Below, in pieces: positions 17,602 through 26,015 of a DNA stretch of 54,569 nt. A model generated the notes under the pieces. It was not told the DNA's origin, made no database searches, and saw only the letters and a program-made list of their open reading frames with translations. Position numbers and translations under genes: made by a program. This DNA is from JBAVOR01 sp049692255 (GTDB lineage Bacteria > Babelota > Babeliae > Babelales > JACPOV01). How positions within the stretch are numbered: the first letter of the stretch is position 1; every line of letters starts with the position of its first letter. Where the stretch lies: NCBI GenBank assembly GCA_049692255.1, contig JBAVOR010000008.1:1-54569 (forward strand), read 5' to 3'.

Positions 17602-17870
17602 TACTTCGCCAAGGCTTCGTATGGCAGGCCATAATGACTCAATTTGCGAAGTATGCCCTTCGTAGCTTTTAGCGTAGTAGGGCAATTAATCGCTTATCCG
17701 GGCTACCGCTCGGCAAGCTTTGTATGGTAGGCCAACCTTCGCCAGAGTTCGGATTGAAAATTAAGAGAATTTTGAACAGAGTATGGTTAATCTGCTTAGC
17801 GGCCTGCTCTTCGTAGCTACATAGTAGCGAAGTAGGGGCTATAAAAATAAATCGTAGGCCCTTCTAAAAT
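17602..17870. repeat. Cluster of degenerate palindromic repeats
   Basis: No gene is seen between the tRNA and 17914. Instead there are related short repeats: ATACTTCGC (17601-17609) inverted as GCGAAGTAT (17646-17654); an inverted repeat at 17654-17684 with TGCCCT/AGGGCA ends and CTTCGTAGC inside; a second at about 17797-17841 with the same CTTCGTAGCTAC and GTAGCGAAGTAG; and direct repeats of CTTCGTATGGCAGGCCA (17614-17630) and CTTTGTATGGTAGGCCA (17718-17734). They look like copies of a small intergenic palindromic family. Confidence 0.55.
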
Positions 17871-17913
17871 TACGAGAGTAACAAAGAGGGGCTTTTCCAT
17901 TGAAAGAGAATAT

Positions 17914-18459
17914 ATGAATATGTTGCGTGCAACCGTTGTGTTGATATCTGTAGCATTGAGTTCAGGATTAGAGGGTTCTCAAGAGGCAAGTAAAAGACCA
18001 TATATGGATAAGTATATGGCGCAATCAGAATTGAAAAAGAAATGTGATTGTTATGATGCGGGGTTTCGCGCATATATTCCCTTTTGGTATGACAAAGAAA
18101 AAAATGCATGCGAAGTATTAGAAAAATTTCTCGCATCATGCAGTGAGATTTCTAATAAAGAAATACAAAAAAATGCAGCTGATCAATCTGTTATGAAATC
18201 GCCTGCAGCCCAAGATATACATCTTTCTGCTTTGCAAATAATAGCAGAGATAGCAGGTATGGAAGCAGTGTATAGGCAGCTTGAACAAGCGTATAATTTA
18301 AGCGTTTCTCTCGAGGTTTTACTTAAAGATATGTCCCATGATATAGCAGCTAAAGAAATAACTAATCTGATTAAGATTATGCGGAAAATAAACGAAAATC
18401 GCAATATGAGTAGCGAACAAAAGCTCGAAGCATTGCAGCGTTACGGGATCAGAAAATAA
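17914..18459 (+). CDS. Small exported protein of unknown function
   Basis: 181 residues; AAAGAG before the ATG is a plausible ribosome site, and a second ATG two codons on is possible. Residues 1-20 form a signal peptide (RATVVLISVALSSG). A Cys pair, CDCYD near residue 44, a Cys near 68 and another near 77 could form disulfides in the periplasm. The second half is predicted helical. It is isolated: palindromic repeats before, a strong terminator after. Not recognised from any family. Confidence 0.65.
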   Translation: MNMLRATVVLISVALSSGLEGSQEASKRPYMDKYMAQSELKKKCDCYDAGFRAYIPFWYDKEKNACEVLEKFLASCSEISNKEIQKNAADQSVMKSPAAQDIHLSALQIIAEIAGMEAVYRQLEQAYNLSVSLEVLLKDMSHDIAAKEITNLIKIMRKINENRNMSSEQKLEALQRYGIRK

Positions 18460-18500
18460 AAGAGCGCTTGGGTAAACGTTTGCCTAAGCGCTCTTTTTTA
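18460..18500 (+). terminator. Rho-independent terminator, possibly bidirectional
   Basis: Stem AAGAGCGCTT (18460-18469) with AAGCGCTCTT (18486-18495), then TTTT. It lies between convergent genes and may serve both. Confidence 0.8.
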
Positions 18501-18519
18501 TTGCAATAGCGAGTTGCAT

Positions 18520-19368
18520 TTACTCAATACTTTGTTTCTTCTTTTCTTTGAGAGTCTGAGAGCGTTGTCGGCTCAAATCTTGATTTTTACGCAATCCTTT
18601 ATCAACGTCAGTACCCCCATCTTGCTTTTTAAGCAGCTCTTGTTCCGCTTTGATTTCATCTTCGGTGTAAGATGTTCTGTTATAGAAACCGAGCATTGAC
18701 TTGATTGCTGTAACAGCGTTATTACTATTGCTTTCCGGGAATTTTGCGAGTAAGGCTTTTATAATAGGAGTATTGCCTATCTTCATATGTTCCCACTTAG
18801 CAAAATGTTCCTTATCTAACAGATAATGATCCAATAGTGCAATTGTTTTGTCGAGTTCAGTGTTAGACGTGTTTTGAGCAGCTTCAGCAAGCAGCATATC
18901 AATCAGAATTTCTTGGACGGTTTTTATGGTATTGCCTTCGTGAATCTCTGCAGTAAATCCGTGCAGATTGGTAAAAGCAGTAAGATTGCTTGGTTCTTTC
19001 TTGTTAAGGACGAGCTTTAAGTTCCCAGTTTTGACCGATTCCATTGCAAAACTACTTTCAGATTGAGTGACGAGATGCTGCGAGTGGTTATTGCTATTGG
19101 AAACAGATGATTGTTTTTTATGCTTTGCAAAAAAAGAGAACCGATCGGTTTTTCTGGTAGTTGCCGGACTTTTTGCTTCTTTTTTTGGGGAGCTCTGTAT
19201 TTGTGCTGCTTGGTCAGATGTCACGATACTGTTGTGCCCTATGCCCCGTCTGATTATTCGTGATTCATCACCTGATTTTGGGCTGGGTTGGTTTTCTTGT
19301 TCCATAGCCGAAAAGGTGTGTGCACTGGAAAATAAAATTAACAAACCGAATATATTTTTTTGATTCAT
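18520..19368 (-). CDS. Exported protein, Ser/Lys-rich N-terminal half
   Basis: 282 residues. The open frame begins further upstream, but the ATG at 19368 (MNQKNIFGLLILFSSAHTFS) opens a typical signal peptide and is preferred. After cleavage a long low-complexity region rich in Ser, Lys, Asn and Gln (about residues 20-120) is followed by a helical part. A segment reading GNTPIIKALLAKF (from about residue 196) resembles the core of one ankyrin repeat, but a single match is too little to name the domain. The C-terminus is strongly charged. Convergent with the gene ending at 18459. Function unknown. Confidence 0.65.
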   Translation of the reverse strand: MNQKNIFGLLILFSSAHTFSAMEQENQPSPKSGDESRIIRRGIGHNSIVTSDQAAQIQSSPKKEAKSPATTRKTDRFSFFAKHKKQSSVSNSNNHSQHLVTQSESSFAMESVKTGNLKLVLNKKEPSNLTAFTNLHGFTAEIHEGNTIKTVQEILIDMLLAEAAQNTSNTELDKTIALLDHYLLDKEHFAKWEHMKIGNTPIIKALLAKFPESNSNNAVTAIKSMLGFYNRTSYTEDEIKAEQELLKKQDGGTDVDKGLRKNQDLSRQRSQTLKEKKKQSIE

Positions 19369-19517
19369 AATATAACCATATATGTTTATAGTTTTGATAA
19401 TTGACTCTTGGTAAGAGTATACGGAAAAATGCATATTTTGCGAATATCTCTATCTGCCTGTTTGATCTTTGGTAGAAAGAATGTTAGTATACAAGTAATT
19501 AATAAGTTTTAAAAATT

Positions 19518-19598
19518 GGGAACCGCAAGATCATCAACCACACCGAGTCAGGTCTGAAAAGAAGCAGCTCATGGTTACGATAGCTCTGTGCGATTCCC
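19518..19598 (+). ncRNA. ffs: Signal recognition particle RNA (4.5S-type)
   Basis: The hallmark apical loop is present: GTCAGGTCTGAAAAGAAGC, then AGC (about 19547-19568), matching GUCAGG-UCCGGAAGGA-AGCAGC. The tetraloop here is GAAA closed by TCT/AGA rather than the common GGAA. The ends pair as GGGA ... GC with GC ... TCCC, and a T run follows at 19599 as terminator. The RNA binds Ffh and targets membrane and exported proteins. Its place directly before dnaX is common in bacteria. Length about 81 bases, short without the Alu part, as in Gram-negatives. Confidence 0.88.
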
Positions 19599-19623
19599 TT
19601 TTTTGTTAGTCATGGGTGATCAT

Positions 19624-21357
19624 ATGAATCTCAATTTAGCGCGCAAGTGGCGCTCCAAAACGTTCGACCAAATGGTTGGCCAAGAATTACCCATGAGCAT
19701 GCTCAAAAATAGCCTGTATTCTAACTATTTTATGCCAGTCTATCTTTTCTCTGGGCAACGGGGGTGTGGCAAGACGAGCGCAGCTCGTTTATTTGCCGCG
19801 GCTATTAATTGCCGTACATTACCCCGGTTTCAAGAAAACCCTAAACAACAGGTCCTCCCTTGCAATCAATGTGATTCTTGTATAGCAATGAAAGAGGGGG
19901 TGCACCCTGATTTTATTGAGATCGATGCCGCATCAAATACCGGCGTTGATAACATTCGCACCGTTATCGAAAGCGCTACGTTATTACCTACGCTCAGCAT
20001 AAAACGCATCTATTTGATTGATGAAGTGCACATGCTCAGCAAAGCCGCGTTTAATGCATTTTTAAAGATATTAGAAGAACCGCCAATGACATCACTTTTT
20101 ATTTTGGCGACCACCGATCTGCATAAAGTATTAGAAACGGTACGCTCCCGCTCGTTTCAGCTCTTTTTCAAGCCGATTGCCATACCGGCATTAACAGATC
20201 ATTTAGCATACATATGTGCCCAAGAGTCTATTGTGTATGAACGGGAAGCGTTAGAAAAGATTGCTTTGTATGCAGATGGGTCAGTACGTGATGCGCTTAA
20301 TTTGCTTGAACAGATGCGTTTTGCATATCATGCAGTGCCATTGGCAAGAGTGCATGAGCTTTTAGGTATCGTACCAGACCAAGAAATAGGTACGCTGTTG
20401 TTACATGCGTTAAATCATGATATCGAAAAGCTCCGTTTGCACTGCGTACAGTTGGTGTTAGAACGGTATGATGCTGCACGGCTGTGGCAGACCATCTGCC
20501 AACTGTTGCGCGATATGCTTTTTTTTATGGGGTCAGGTTCTCCTGTCGCAGTGCGCCATGAATTGGTAGCTACGCTTTCACGCATAACAACGCAACACGA
20601 TATGATGCATATTTTTGATATGGCCTGTGCCCACGAACATCTTTTTTTACAAACAACCAAGCCGCATCATATTATCGAATTGCTGTTGTGTAAAATTGCG
20701 ATGCGTGGTTCTGTTGTGGACAGTGCGCCACCTCAGCGTACAGTACCACAGCCAGCTCCGGCGCTGTCTTCCGAATCTATGCAAGCGAATGTGCGCGTCA
20801 AAGCGCCAGAAGCGGCACCTGTGCAACCTGCGCAACAACGAGCAGTGAGCGCTGATGGGCCGTGGGCAGATTTTCTACAGAAAATTACCGCATTGGAGAT
20901 TCCTTTGCTGTATTCAGTTTTTAGTCAAGCAACGTATGAAACATATGATACACAAGCGCACGTGATACGCGTGTCTTTTTCGCAAAATTATTCTTTTTTT
21001 CAAGATATGTTAACCAGTACACAAAAGACGTGGCAGCCTTTGTTGTATCAAACATATGGGCAAACGGTGACCCTTCTTTTTTCTTTTGACAAGCAGCAAG
21101 CAGCACCAGCGGTAACGAATGTATCGGTGCCGCGCACCGATCAGACAGCAGTGCGCACGCCAGCACCAGGGGTTGAAAAACCTAAGCCAGCATATGCCAA
21201 TACTATAAAAGGGGGGCAGCGTATGAGTAATATAAAACAAGAGCAGGTATATCGATCCATCGATGTATCAGATGCTGCCAAATGGCCTAAAGCACAGTTA
21301 GTACTATCAGTTTTTCCCGGCACCATAGTTGAATCATCAGGAGAATCGCATGCATAA
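19624..21357 (+). CDS. dnaX: DNA polymerase III subunit gamma/tau
   Basis: 577 residues from the ATG at 19624, which has GGTGATC directly upstream (complementary to the 16S 3' end); earlier in-frame starts fall in or next to the SRP RNA. It is the clamp-loader ATPase of the replisome. Seen: Walker A GQRGCGKT (44-51), zinc-type cysteines Cys63, Cys80, Cys83 and Cys86, Walker B LIDEVHML (about 131-138), sensor ATTD, then domain III and a Pro/Ala-rich linker (about 370-415) before a tau-like C-terminal domain. The last codons overlap der by eight bases, which suggests translational coupling. Confidence 0.95.
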   Translation: MNLNLARKWRSKTFDQMVGQELPMSMLKNSLYSNYFMPVYLFSGQRGCGKTSAARLFAAAINCRTLPRFQENPKQQVLPCNQCDSCIAMKEGVHPDFIEIDAASNTGVDNIRTVIESATLLPTLSIKRIYLIDEVHMLSKAAFNAFLKILEEPPMTSLFILATTDLHKVLETVRSRSFQLFFKPIAIPALTDHLAYICAQESIVYEREALEKIALYADGSVRDALNLLEQMRFAYHAVPLARVHELLGIVPDQEIGTLLLHALNHDIEKLRLHCVQLVLERYDAARLWQTICQLLRDMLFFMGSGSPVAVRHELVATLSRITTQHDMMHIFDMACAHEHLFLQTTKPHHIIELLLCKIAMRGSVVDSAPPQRTVPQPAPALSSESMQANVRVKAPEAAPVQPAQQRAVSADGPWADFLQKITALEIPLLYSVFSQATYETYDTQAHVIRVSFSQNYSFFQDMLTSTQKTWQPLLYQTYGQTVTLLFSFDKQQAAPAVTNVSVPRTDQTAVRTPAPGVEKPKPAYANTIKGGQRMSNIKQEQVYRSIDVSDAAKWPKAQLVLSVFPGTIVESSGESHA

Positions 21358-22669
21358 TCTACCGACCGTCGCCATTGTAGGGCGGATGAACGTTGGTAAA
21401 TCAACCTTATTTAATCGTTTAATCGGCGCGCAAAAAACAATGGCATTTGACTATGCAGGAGTTACACGCGACTTTATTGCAGATACCATGCAGTGGCAGG
21501 GCCGTTCTTTTACGCTTGTTGACACCGGAGGTATTCGTGCCCAAACCATATCTGATACACTCCAAGAGGCGGTGCGCACACGCGCTTTTCAAGTAATGAG
21601 TGATGCAGATGTGGTAGTTTTTGTTATGGATGGCGCCGTGGGACCAGTGCTTGAAGATCAAGAATTGGCCTCAGTGATTCGTAAATTACAAAAACCGGTT
21701 ATCGTTGCGGTAAATAAAGTTGATACCGTTGCAGCAGAAGAGTATGTATATTCATTCCAATCGCTAGGATTTAAAAATATTATTGGTATCTCTGCGCAAC
21801 ACGGACGTGGTATTGCCGCATTGCTTGACGCTATTCTAGAACAGTTACCTCTTAAAGGGAGTAACAAAGAGACAGCTGGCGTAAAGGCAGCAGTGGTACT
21901 GCTGGGCAAACCGAATGTAGGGAAATCATCACTCATGAACGCATTGCTTGAAAAAGAGCGGATGATTGTTTCAGATATACCCGGGACCACACGTGAAGCA
22001 GTGAGCGAGCATATTCGTTTTTATCAAGAAACAATTCAGTTGACCGACACTCCTGGCGTGCGCAGAAAAAGCTCTGTCAAAGAAGACCTTGAACAGCTTA
22101 TGGTTAAAAGTTCGTTCCGTGCGGTCAAACATGCAGATATCGTGCTTTTGATGATTGATGGCAGCGCAGGAGAGTTGTCTGATCAAGAGTTAAAATTAGC
22201 ATTTTTTGCCTTTGAACAAGGCAAAGGGCTCATTTTATTGATCAACAAAGAAGATTTGGTGACAGAAGAGTTGCGTGCATCATTTGATAATCAAGCTCCC
22301 TTGTATCGACATCTATTGCAAAAGGTACCCCGCTTGTATATTTCTGCACAAACGAAAAAAAATATCGGTAAGATTTTACCCTTAGTTGATGCTGTTTATA
22401 AGCGCTATACACAGCAATTAGATAGTCATCAATTAACAGTTGATTGTAAAGAATGGCTTGCCAAGACCCCGTTATATGTGTCTACTAATCAATTGTTAGT
22501 GCGCGAAGCGCAACAGATTGGCACCAAGCCCCCAACCATTTGCATGTATGTAAATAATCCCCTATGGTTTGATGAAAGCCAACGGGCATTCTTTGAAAAT
22601 AAAATGCGTAAAAAATATGATCTGCTTGGGGTCCCGGTGCGATTTTTGTTTCGTAGATCTAAAAAATAA
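21350..22669 (+). CDS. der: Ribosome-assembly GTPase Der (EngA)
   Basis: 439 residues. Start at 21350 with CAGGAGA upstream; it overlaps the end of dnaX. Two GTPase domains in tandem, the mark of Der: domain 1 with GRMNVGKST (about 10-18), DTGG (about 59-62) and NKVD (about 119-122); domain 2 with GKPNVGKSS (about 185-193), DTPG and NKED. A KH-like C-terminal domain follows (from about residue 345). Der is essential for 50S subunit maturation. Next comes hpf, another ribosome factor, 25 bases downstream. Confidence 0.96.
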   Translation: MHNLPTVAIVGRMNVGKSTLFNRLIGAQKTMAFDYAGVTRDFIADTMQWQGRSFTLVDTGGIRAQTISDTLQEAVRTRAFQVMSDADVVVFVMDGAVGPVLEDQELASVIRKLQKPVIVAVNKVDTVAAEEYVYSFQSLGFKNIIGISAQHGRGIAALLDAILEQLPLKGSNKETAGVKAAVVLLGKPNVGKSSLMNALLEKERMIVSDIPGTTREAVSEHIRFYQETIQLTDTPGVRRKSSVKEDLEQLMVKSSFRAVKHADIVLLMIDGSAGELSDQELKLAFFAFEQGKGLILLINKEDLVTEELRASFDNQAPLYRHLLQKVPRLYISAQTKKNIGKILPLVDAVYKRYTQQLDSHQLTVDCKEWLAKTPLYVSTNQLLVREAQQIGTKPPTICMYVNNPLWFDESQRAFFENKMRKKYDLLGVPVRFLFRRSKK

Positions 22670-22694
22670 GTAAAAAAAAGGAAGGATGTACACA

Positions 22695-23006
22695 ATGGAC
22701 AAACAGATAACATTCCGTTCAATGGATCATTCAGCTGCGATTGAAAATTATATCAACGAGCACATCCAAAGAATTGAACAGTTTCTTGCGAATGAAAAGG
22801 AACCTATCTTTATCGCGATTGTGTTGGAACCTTCAAAAACCCATGCCCACCATCGCGTTGAAGTTCGTGTTAAAAGCCCCGAGTATGATAAGATTTGTGA
22901 TTTTGAAGGCCCAGAGTTCTATAAACTCATCGATAAATGTTTAGATACGATGCTGCATAATTTACGTGAGAAAAAGCGAGAACTGATCGATAAAAGGAAA
23001 TCATAA
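22695..23006 (+). CDS. hpf: Ribosome hibernation promoting factor, short form (HPF/YfiA family)
   Basis: 103 residues. The ATG at 22695 is preferred over one at 22686, because AAGGAAGG would touch the latter. The pattern ITFRSMDHSAAIENYI, ERV-like FIAIVLEP and a beta strand HHRVEVRVK (about 54-62) followed by a long basic helix ending in KKRELIDKRKS matches the short HPF/YfiA fold. Such proteins sit in the 30S decoding region and silence idle ribosomes. The long-form dimerisation domain is absent. Probably co-transcribed with dnaX-der. Confidence 0.8.
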   Translation: MDKQITFRSMDHSAAIENYINEHIQRIEQFLANEKEPIFIAIVLEPSKTHAHHRVEVRVKSPEYDKICDFEGPEFYKLIDKCLDTMLHNLREKKRELIDKRKS

Positions 23007-23008
23007 TT

Positions 23009-23869
23009 TTATCGATACAACAAGAGCATGGTATAATACATGCCAATTGCAATAGCGCTCGTAATGCATGCCATGCCAATGGTGCGGTCGAAAGCATGAA
23101 ACCGGCTCGCACATAATATAATGCCTGCTATGCCGATGCTGATAATTAATGGAAGATGGTGGAGCGGATGGTGTGCTCCTGTTGCTAGCCAGCTGCCACA
23201 TGCGATAATAGTGGCAACGGTTAAATAAAGCCAGCCATGGTACCAGTGCACTCGATAACGCCAGTGTAAAAGAATAATCCCCATTGCCAGTGACAAGCAG
23301 AAAAGTATTAAAAAGGTACTGAGTGCTGATGTGCGCTTGAGCCAACGCAAAAGCTGCCGGGCAGCATGAGAGTGCGTTTGCTGTTGCGACGCCGTAAAAC
23401 ATGGTTGTGCGATAGCAGCAACTGCATCTGCATACTGTTTATTCGTTTCTGTTTTTGTGGCGACTGATGGGTGCTGTAAGACGGGGACCGTTACCAATGG
23501 TGCATGCTGTTTATGATTGGTGAGTATGGTGCACCATACTGTTAATGGTATCGGTAATACTGCTTTTTCAGTGCGCATAGTTACCATGAATGATGCGCAC
23601 TTATGCCACGCTAATAATGATCGCTTGCTAACCGGATCATATACCATTGTTGCTTTTTGTGCTCCGTGCCAATCTATGGTTACGTGTGGGTTGTTCGCTT
23701 CAAAGCGCACTCCGTCTGCATAGAGCAGTTCATCAGGTTCGAGAGATACCGTTATCGTTATTGTGAGTGCAGTATCTTGTTTATTGGTGATTGCATGATG
23801 AACCGTATACCCTTCCAAGAATCCCGTGCACATGCTTGTTATGCACAAAATAGCAAATGCTTTAATCAT
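23009..23869 (-). CDS. Envelope protein: N-terminal exported beta domain plus C-terminal membrane helices (DsbD-N-like?)
   Basis: 286 residues. A signal peptide (1-20) is followed by a beta-rich domain; the stretch SLEPDELLYADGVRFEAN (about 42-59) resembles the start of DsbD-type N-terminal domains, but the match is weak. A Cys at about 90 and 113 are not in a CxxC. Four hydrophobic helices fill residues 185-286. It ends two bases from the convergent hpf gene and overlaps its upstream neighbour by eight bases, so it is the last gene of a tightly coupled three-gene operon. Role unknown. Confidence 0.5.
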   Translation of the reverse strand: MIKAFAILCITSMCTGFLEGYTVHHAITNKQDTALTITITVSLEPDELLYADGVRFEANNPHVTIDWHGAQKATMVYDPVSKRSLLAWHKCASFMVTMRTEKAVLPIPLTVWCTILTNHKQHAPLVTVPVLQHPSVATKTETNKQYADAVAAIAQPCFTASQQQTHSHAARQLLRWLKRTSALSTFLILFCLSLAMGIILLHWRYRVHWYHGWLYLTVATIIACGSWLATGAHHPLHHLPLIISIGIAGIILCASRFHAFDRTIGMACITSAIAIGMYYTMLLLYR

Positions 23870-25142
23870 GAATGCTATTCTTTTGCTCTAGATCATGAGC
23901 AAGCTCAATGTACTGTCGCCAGTGATCTGTAGTAGGAACCTGTTGTTTGTAAGTACGTTCTAATGCCCTTTGGGCTTGTATAAATGGAGCGCATGCAGTG
24001 AGTAATTCATGTGCATATTGATCATCGAACGTACGAAGTTCCTGTGCAAACTGAAGCAACACCTCGGTACGAGAAGATACTTTTGTGTACTGCTGCATGG
24101 GCAAGTCTGTGTCGACAGTAATCAAATGAGTAATGAAACAGTTATCCTGCGTGTTATCGCTATATAGCGTAGCGCGATAATCGAGGAGAATATTGAGTAA
24201 TTGTGCAGGATAATAGCTGAACAAAGTAATCGTCGAATACAGTGATCCATTCAAATTTTTTTCTTTTGTCTCTATCAGAGATCGCGCTTGATACAACGCT
24301 GTTAAGCACTCTTGCAGCTCATTAAATAAGAGCAATCCATCTTTGGAAGAGAACGGTTCCCCCCTTTTTTGTATAGCACTATCAAGGCGTGATGCAGCAG
24401 TTATATATTTGCTCGTTGCCTTATTGAGAGCCAAAAGAATTTTGGTGTCGAGAGTAGTTATTTGTGTTAATTGCGCGGTTACCTGGTTTAAAATAGTATC
24501 TAATTGTTCATTTCTTTTTTTCTGTAGCTCTTGCGATGTTGGATACATTTTGAGAAGATTGCAGCCAACAAATTGTTGAGCGCCAGTGCGGTACGTTTTT
24601 GTAATAAGAGTATTCATTTCGATGCCTTTTTTCAGCATCTTTCCCAGCCCCATATATTTTTTTGTTTCTTCTGGATTGGTCAGTAATTCTTTTAGGGCCG
24701 ATTCTGGCACAATAGGGCTATGGGCAGATAAAAATGATGCACTGGTATTGCGAGATGCGTGCACTGTATTATGCATAGAAATTCGTTTTGTGGAAGGGCT
24801 GGTGGGTTGTGACAAAGGCCCATTATTAAGATGCTTAGTGTCTTCATGCGTAGAATCTAATAAGGGGAGAGTGTTATGCCCCAAAGATTTAAAATTGAAT
24901 GAACGTAATCGCTGTACTTTGCTTAGTCCAGAATCAGTACTTTTTTTTGTTTTGCTGCTAAAAGAGTTGCTGCGCGAGCGAGGCATATTTGAACCAGTGG
25001 CATGAGAAGATAGTTGTTGCACTAACTGTGCTGCTATTCGTTCTATTGCTTTATCTTCTTCTTCTTTTTCTGCGCAAAAAAGAACGTGTGTAGTAGTACA
25101 CACAATAGTCAATCCACATAAGAAATATAAAAACTGCTTCAT
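23862..25142 (-). CDS. Exported helical protein with Ser-rich N-terminal part
   Basis: 426 residues with a signal peptide (MKQFLYFLCGLTIVCTTTHV, cleavage near LFCA). Residues 25-150 are rich in Ser, Thr and Lys and look disordered; residues 150-426 are predicted helical, with heptad-like Leu/Ile spacing around 220-300 that could form a coiled coil. Start codon overlaps the stop of the upstream gene (ATGA type, 25139-25142) and its end overlaps the next gene by eight bases, so the three are translated together. Not recognised from any family. Confidence 0.65.
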   Translation of the reverse strand: MKQFLYFLCGLTIVCTTTHVLFCAEKEEEDKAIERIAAQLVQQLSSHATGSNMPRSRSNSFSSKTKKSTDSGLSKVQRLRSFNFKSLGHNTLPLLDSTHEDTKHLNNGPLSQPTSPSTKRISMHNTVHASRNTSASFLSAHSPIVPESALKELLTNPEETKKYMGLGKMLKKGIEMNTLITKTYRTGAQQFVGCNLLKMYPTSQELQKKRNEQLDTILNQVTAQLTQITTLDTKILLALNKATSKYITAASRLDSAIQKRGEPFSSKDGLLLFNELQECLTALYQARSLIETKEKNLNGSLYSTITLFSYYPAQLLNILLDYRATLYSDNTQDNCFITHLITVDTDLPMQQYTKVSSRTEVLLQFAQELRTFDDQYAHELLTACAPFIQAQRALERTYKQQVPTTDHWRQYIELAHDLEQKNSIHD

Positions 25143-25945
25143 GATACTCTTTCAGTGATTTTGATTGTTCGTGTTGCATGCAAATTAATGTACGACTTGC
25201 CTTGCTGGTGCAGAAAGCCATCTATTTTTTGTTTAAACTGGTTCCAGGCTCCTTTATCAAGAGTGGTGGTAAAGGGCTTAATGGTGATCGGTATGGTTGA
25301 GCTCACATATGCCTGTTCGCTGTGCGCGCGTATGTCTGAAACTGTATCAGGAAACAGCATACATTCGATAGTTCCTTGCGCGTCTATCTGTACACTGGTA
25401 TTGGCGGGAACCGTTGCAAAGCTTGCTTGGATAGATCCATTGTTTGTTTTGAGGGTTAAGCAGTTGGCAGCGTCGTGTATGCTCATGTTACCAACTTCCC
25501 AATTGATTTGCTGCGTCCCGCTTACATTCTTAACGGTAACGGCACCCTCAGCTCCTTCAATCTGTAGATGCAGACCAAAGGGCACGCGGATAGTATAATC
25601 AACCCAAGCCTCGGTAGTGTGATTGGTGCAACTTGTTTTAAGTATGTTTTTAGTGCCCTGTTTTTTGCATGAAACTTGTGTGTTTTTTAATGCTTCATCA
25701 TTACCCGTTTTGAGTGCTTCGATTAAAATACGCGGAGAGCTCCACCCCTCAATAGTAATATCACCACTCAGCTGCTGAATTAGTAAAGAATCGCCAGGCG
25801 CTGCGGCAAGTTCATGGGTAATTACCTCTTGGTCGTGTCGTAAAATAAATGAACTGAGAGAACGCAACGATGAAGCTGCATGCGAAACAGAGAAGCCATA
25901 ACTGAGAACTATAAGAGATATGGCAGGTAAACGGAGTTGATTCAT
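25139..25945 (-). CDS. Exported protein with DUF4097-like beta-repeat region
   Basis: 268 residues; signal peptide 1-23 (ends SVSHAAS). The middle shows short alternating beta strands with repeated turns: SGDITIEGW, EGAVTVKNVSG, NMSIHDA, NGSIQASF. This spacing is typical of the DUF4097/adhesin-like beta-helix proteins of bacterial envelopes; the call rests on this pattern alone. It is the first gene of the overlapping three-gene operon running to 23009. The divergent gene on the other side is cca. Confidence 0.55.
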   Translation of the reverse strand: MNQLRLPAISLIVLSYGFSVSHAASSLRSLSSFILRHDQEVITHELAAAPGDSLLIQQLSGDITIEGWSSPRILIEALKTGNDEALKNTQVSCKKQGTKNILKTSCTNHTTEAWVDYTIRVPFGLHLQIEGAEGAVTVKNVSGTQQINWEVGNMSIHDAANCLTLKTNNGSIQASFATVPANTSVQIDAQGTIECMLFPDTVSDIRAHSEQAYVSSTIPITIKPFTTTLDKGAWNQFKQKIDGFLHQQGKSYINLHATRTIKITERVS

Positions 25946-26015
25946 TGATGGTGTTCCTTTTTAAACAAAAATTACCTACAGTGGTGTATGATAATCAAAA
26001 TAAGGAAAATATGCT

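Noticed and set aside
17262..17672. Plus-strand frame running from rpsB through tRNA-Ser
   Set aside because: It lies in another frame of rpsB and crosses the tRNA gene.
19588..19623. Upstream GTG/ATG starts for dnaX
   Set aside because: The first falls in the SRP RNA; the ATG at 19624 has a GGTGATC ribosome site and starts at the conserved LARKWRSKTFDQ region.
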